Under the pieces are notes generated by a model, which worked only from the letters and a program-made list of their open reading frames with translations, was not told the DNA's origin and did no database searches. Source: an uncultured Clostridia bacterium (lineage in GTDB: Bacteria > Bacillota > Clostridia > Oscillospirales > Oscillospiraceae). Taken from it: a stretch of DNA of 15,557 bases. The number at the start of each line of letters is the position of its first letter. Position 1 is the first letter of the stretch. The stretch covers positions 1 to 15,557 of the forward strand of contig CAMHER010000023.1 in NCBI GenBank assembly GCA_946184215.1, given 5' to 3'. A program made the position numbers and the translations under genes. Shown piece by piece: positions 14,489 to 15,557 of this stretch.

Positions 14489-14559
14489 AAATACGGGTTG
14501 TCCCTTTTGGGACATCCCGTATTTTCATTTGAATGTTTGGGCGAACCAGCGGCCTCTTG
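14475..14559 (+). repeat. Direct repeat copy A (tRNA 3' end, terminator, inverted tRNA segment)
   Basis: This 85-nt unit is repeated 182 nt downstream (14657-14741) with one mismatch (T at 14507, C at 14689). It holds the last 14 nt of the tRNA, its terminator, and at 14542-14559 the inverted copy of the tRNA segment 14452-14469 (17 of 18 bases). Confidence 0.9.
14488..14525 (+). terminator. Terminator of tRNA-Pro (copy A)
   Basis: AAAATACGGG (14488-14497) pairs with CCCGTATTTT (14516-14525), with an inner GTCCC/GGGAC stem and loop TTTT. It starts on the final base of the tRNA CCA. Confidence 0.88.
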
Positions 14560-14572
14560 TAATTTTTATAAC

Positions 14573-14590
14573 GGCCGCTAGTTCGAATCT
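14573..14590 (+). repeat. Partial copy of tRNA-Pro variable and T-arm
   Basis: These 18 bases (GGCCGCTAGTTCGAATCT) are identical to tRNA positions 14457-14474. The bases that follow (TGCGACTCG) still resemble AGTCACTCG of the tRNA acceptor but then diverge. It is a truncated tRNA 3' half, not a functional tRNA. Confidence 0.85.
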
Positions 14591-14656
14591 TGCGACTCGC
14601 TTTGCTCGCATGCATAAGTTCGCGTGTGCCAAATCAAAGATTTGGACGCTCACTTA
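14591..14656. repeat. 66-nt hairpin-forming insert splitting the second tRNA 3'-end copy
   Basis: Its latter part (14615-14656) folds as TAAGT, GCGT and CCAAATC pairing with GATTTGG, ACGC and ACTTA around an AAA loop. Its first part has TGCGA/TCGCA arms. It lies exactly between the two halves of the repeated tRNA segment, so it looks inserted. Its origin is unknown. Confidence 0.55.
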
Positions 14657-14741
14657 AGTCACTCGGACCAAAATACGGGTTGTCCCTTCTGGGACATCCC
14701 GTATTTTCATTTGAATGTTTGGGCGAACCAGCGGCCTCTTG
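14657..14741 (+). repeat. Direct repeat copy B, including second terminator (14670-14707)
   Basis: It matches 14475-14559 at 84 of 85 bases: tRNA acceptor 3' strand with CCA, the AAAATACGGG terminator hairpin, spacer, and the inverted segment CGAACCAGCGGCCTCTTG (14724-14741). No tRNA body precedes it, so the terminator is orphaned. Confidence 0.9.
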
Positions 14742-14800
14742 AAAAAAGAATAACAGCCGCCGGTTCTAATCTGATCACCCGCTATAACGCGGCTTCTGTT
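14741..14800 (-). terminator. Probable terminator of the Ldh-family gene, within a decayed third tRNA 3' copy
   Basis: On the minus strand AACAGAAGCCGC (14800-14789) pairs with GCGGCTGTT (14760-14752) with a three-base bulge, followed by ATTC and six T. On the plus strand 14756-14781 is about 20 of 26 identical to the tRNA T-arm/acceptor region (GCCGCTAGTTCGAATCTAG), so a degenerate third copy seems to supply the arm. Confidence 0.5.
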
Positions 14801-14829
14801 GCGCGCTTCTGAATCAAATACGGGAACAG

Positions 14830-15557
14830 TCAATTGACCAGATCGGTGAGCGCACCGTTCGCGCCGAGCGCGCCGCATTTGCGGCCGAGCTCGGTCAGCT
14901 CCGCCTCCAGTGCATCGGAGAAGTCGAGACCTGTGACCTTGCGCTCCTCGATAAGCCTTGCCTCGATCTCGCCGGGCATGAAGATCTCCTTCACGCCGGT
15001 GGCCGTGCGGCTGTTCTTGATCAGTGAGGCATACAGCGAGGCGTGCTCCTTGAAGCGGTCGACGTCGATGAAGTGCGCAATGTCCAGCAGGATCACGGCA
15101 AAGCCGGTCTCCTCAGGACGCATGTCCTCGACAAACGGGATCTCGGGGCTGGTGAGCGCATCGGACAGCACCCCGCCGAACATATCGACGAACACAGCCA
15201 GACCGTAGCCCTTGTGGTCGCCCATCGGGCGTACGCAGTAGGCGATGTGCGGGTCGGTGGTGGGGTTTCCGTCATAATCGTTTGCCCAGCCCGCGGGCAT
15301 CTCCTTGTTCTCTCGGCGATAGGCCTGCACCTTGCCTATGGCAACGCCGCTGGTGGAAACGTCGATGACGATCGGTCTGTCGGGATTTGTCGTGGGGCAG
15401 CCGAGAATGATCGGGTTTGTGCCGATAAGGCGGTCCGCACCGCCGTAGGGCGCCATGCAGGGATAGGTATTGCTCACCACGATACCGATCACGTTATCCT
15501 CCGCCATGCGGTGGCCGTAATAGCCGCCGCAGCCGATGTTCGCGCTGTTGCGCCCGA
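14830..15557 (-). CDS. Ldh/MDH2-family NAD(P)-dependent 2-hydroxyacid dehydrogenase, partial
   Basis: The C-terminal part (about 242 residues) of a malate/L-lactate/ureidoglycolate dehydrogenase family protein, distinct from classical MDH/LDH. These enzymes oxidise 2-hydroxyacids or reduce ketoacids with NAD(P). Visible are GYYGHRMAEDNVIGI, APYGGADRLIGTNPI, VIDVSTSGVAIGKV, GDHKGYGLAVFVDMFGGVLS and a C-terminal FMPGEIEA segment. The frame stays open to the window edge, so the ATG at 15505-15507 is internal. At 15538-15540 the protein has Asn in RNSANIG, where relatives usually carry His (N-H-F-G type motif). The substrate cannot be assigned. It converges on the tRNA-Pro locus. Confidence 0.85.
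   Translation of the reverse strand, partial: GRNSANIGCGGYYGHRMAEDNVIGIVVSNTYPCMAPYGGADRLIGTNPIILGCPTTNPDRPIVIDVSTSGVAIGKVQAYRRENKEMPAGWANDYDGNPTTDPHIAYCVRPMGDHKGYGLAVFVDMFGGVLSDALTSPEIPFVEDMRPEETGFAVILLDIAHFIDVDRFKEHASLYASLIKNSRTATGVKEIFMPGEIEARLIEERKVTGLDFSDALEAELTELGRKCGALGANGALTDLVN

Noticed and set aside
14488..14741. CRISPR-like array near tRNA-Pro
   Set aside because: Only two or three unequal copies, and the repeat is tRNA 3' end plus terminator rather than a short repeat with spacers; no cas gene.

Overview
The window is high-GC, densely coded bacterial chromosome. The spore genes yabP and yabQ beside divIC and a YabR-type S1 protein, strong AGGAGG-type ribosome binding sites, a Cat/4-hydroxybutyrate-type CoA-transferase and an AGCS amino-acid symporter together suggest an anaerobic, endospore-forming Clostridia member, probably of the Oscillospirales. 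That placement is an inference from gene content and base composition. No phage, IS transposase, CRISPR array or plasmid gene is visible.

Layout. (1) 2-1816 (+): 3' part of a Cu(I)-exporting P-type ATPase with a C-terminal CopZ-like HMA domain that has its own internal ribosome binding site. (2) 1817-2120: no gene; a cluster of perfect hairpins bounded by 11-bp inverted repeats and flanked by two copies of one terminator hairpin. (3) 2121-2834 (-): tcdA (t6A cyclisation), divergent from (4) 2962-5504 (+): a cytosolic protein joining a ParB/sulfiredoxin-like region to a BMP-type periplasmic-binding fold, overlapping by 4 nt a metallophosphoesterase with an altered first metal motif. (5) 5562-7156 (-): rpiB followed by a membrane-anchored DUF4015 putative glycoside hydrolase. 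(6) 7278-10054 (-): yabP-yabQ-divIC-yabR followed by a CoA-transferase, apparently one operon that links spore cortex/coat, division and CoA metabolism genes. (7) 10247-11731 (+): malQ. (8) 11781-12678 (-): gtrA-like gene overlapping a small COG2426 membrane protein. (9) 12870-14285 (+): AGCS symporter. (10) 14413-14488 (+): tRNA-Pro(GGG) followed by about 340 nt holding direct and inverted partial copies of the tRNA 3' half and its terminator. (11) 14830-15557 (-): Ldh/MDH2-family oxidoreductase, cut by the window end.

Most genes are housekeeping or metabolic. The parts most worth a second look are the ParB-like/BMP plus metallophosphoesterase pair, the decayed tRNA-Pro 3'-end array, the miniature inverted-repeat hairpin cluster at 1865-2067, and the copA-copZ fusion with a retained internal start. 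Most convergent gene ends have strong bidirectional terminators, and several promoters with near-consensus sigma-A boxes can be read directly.
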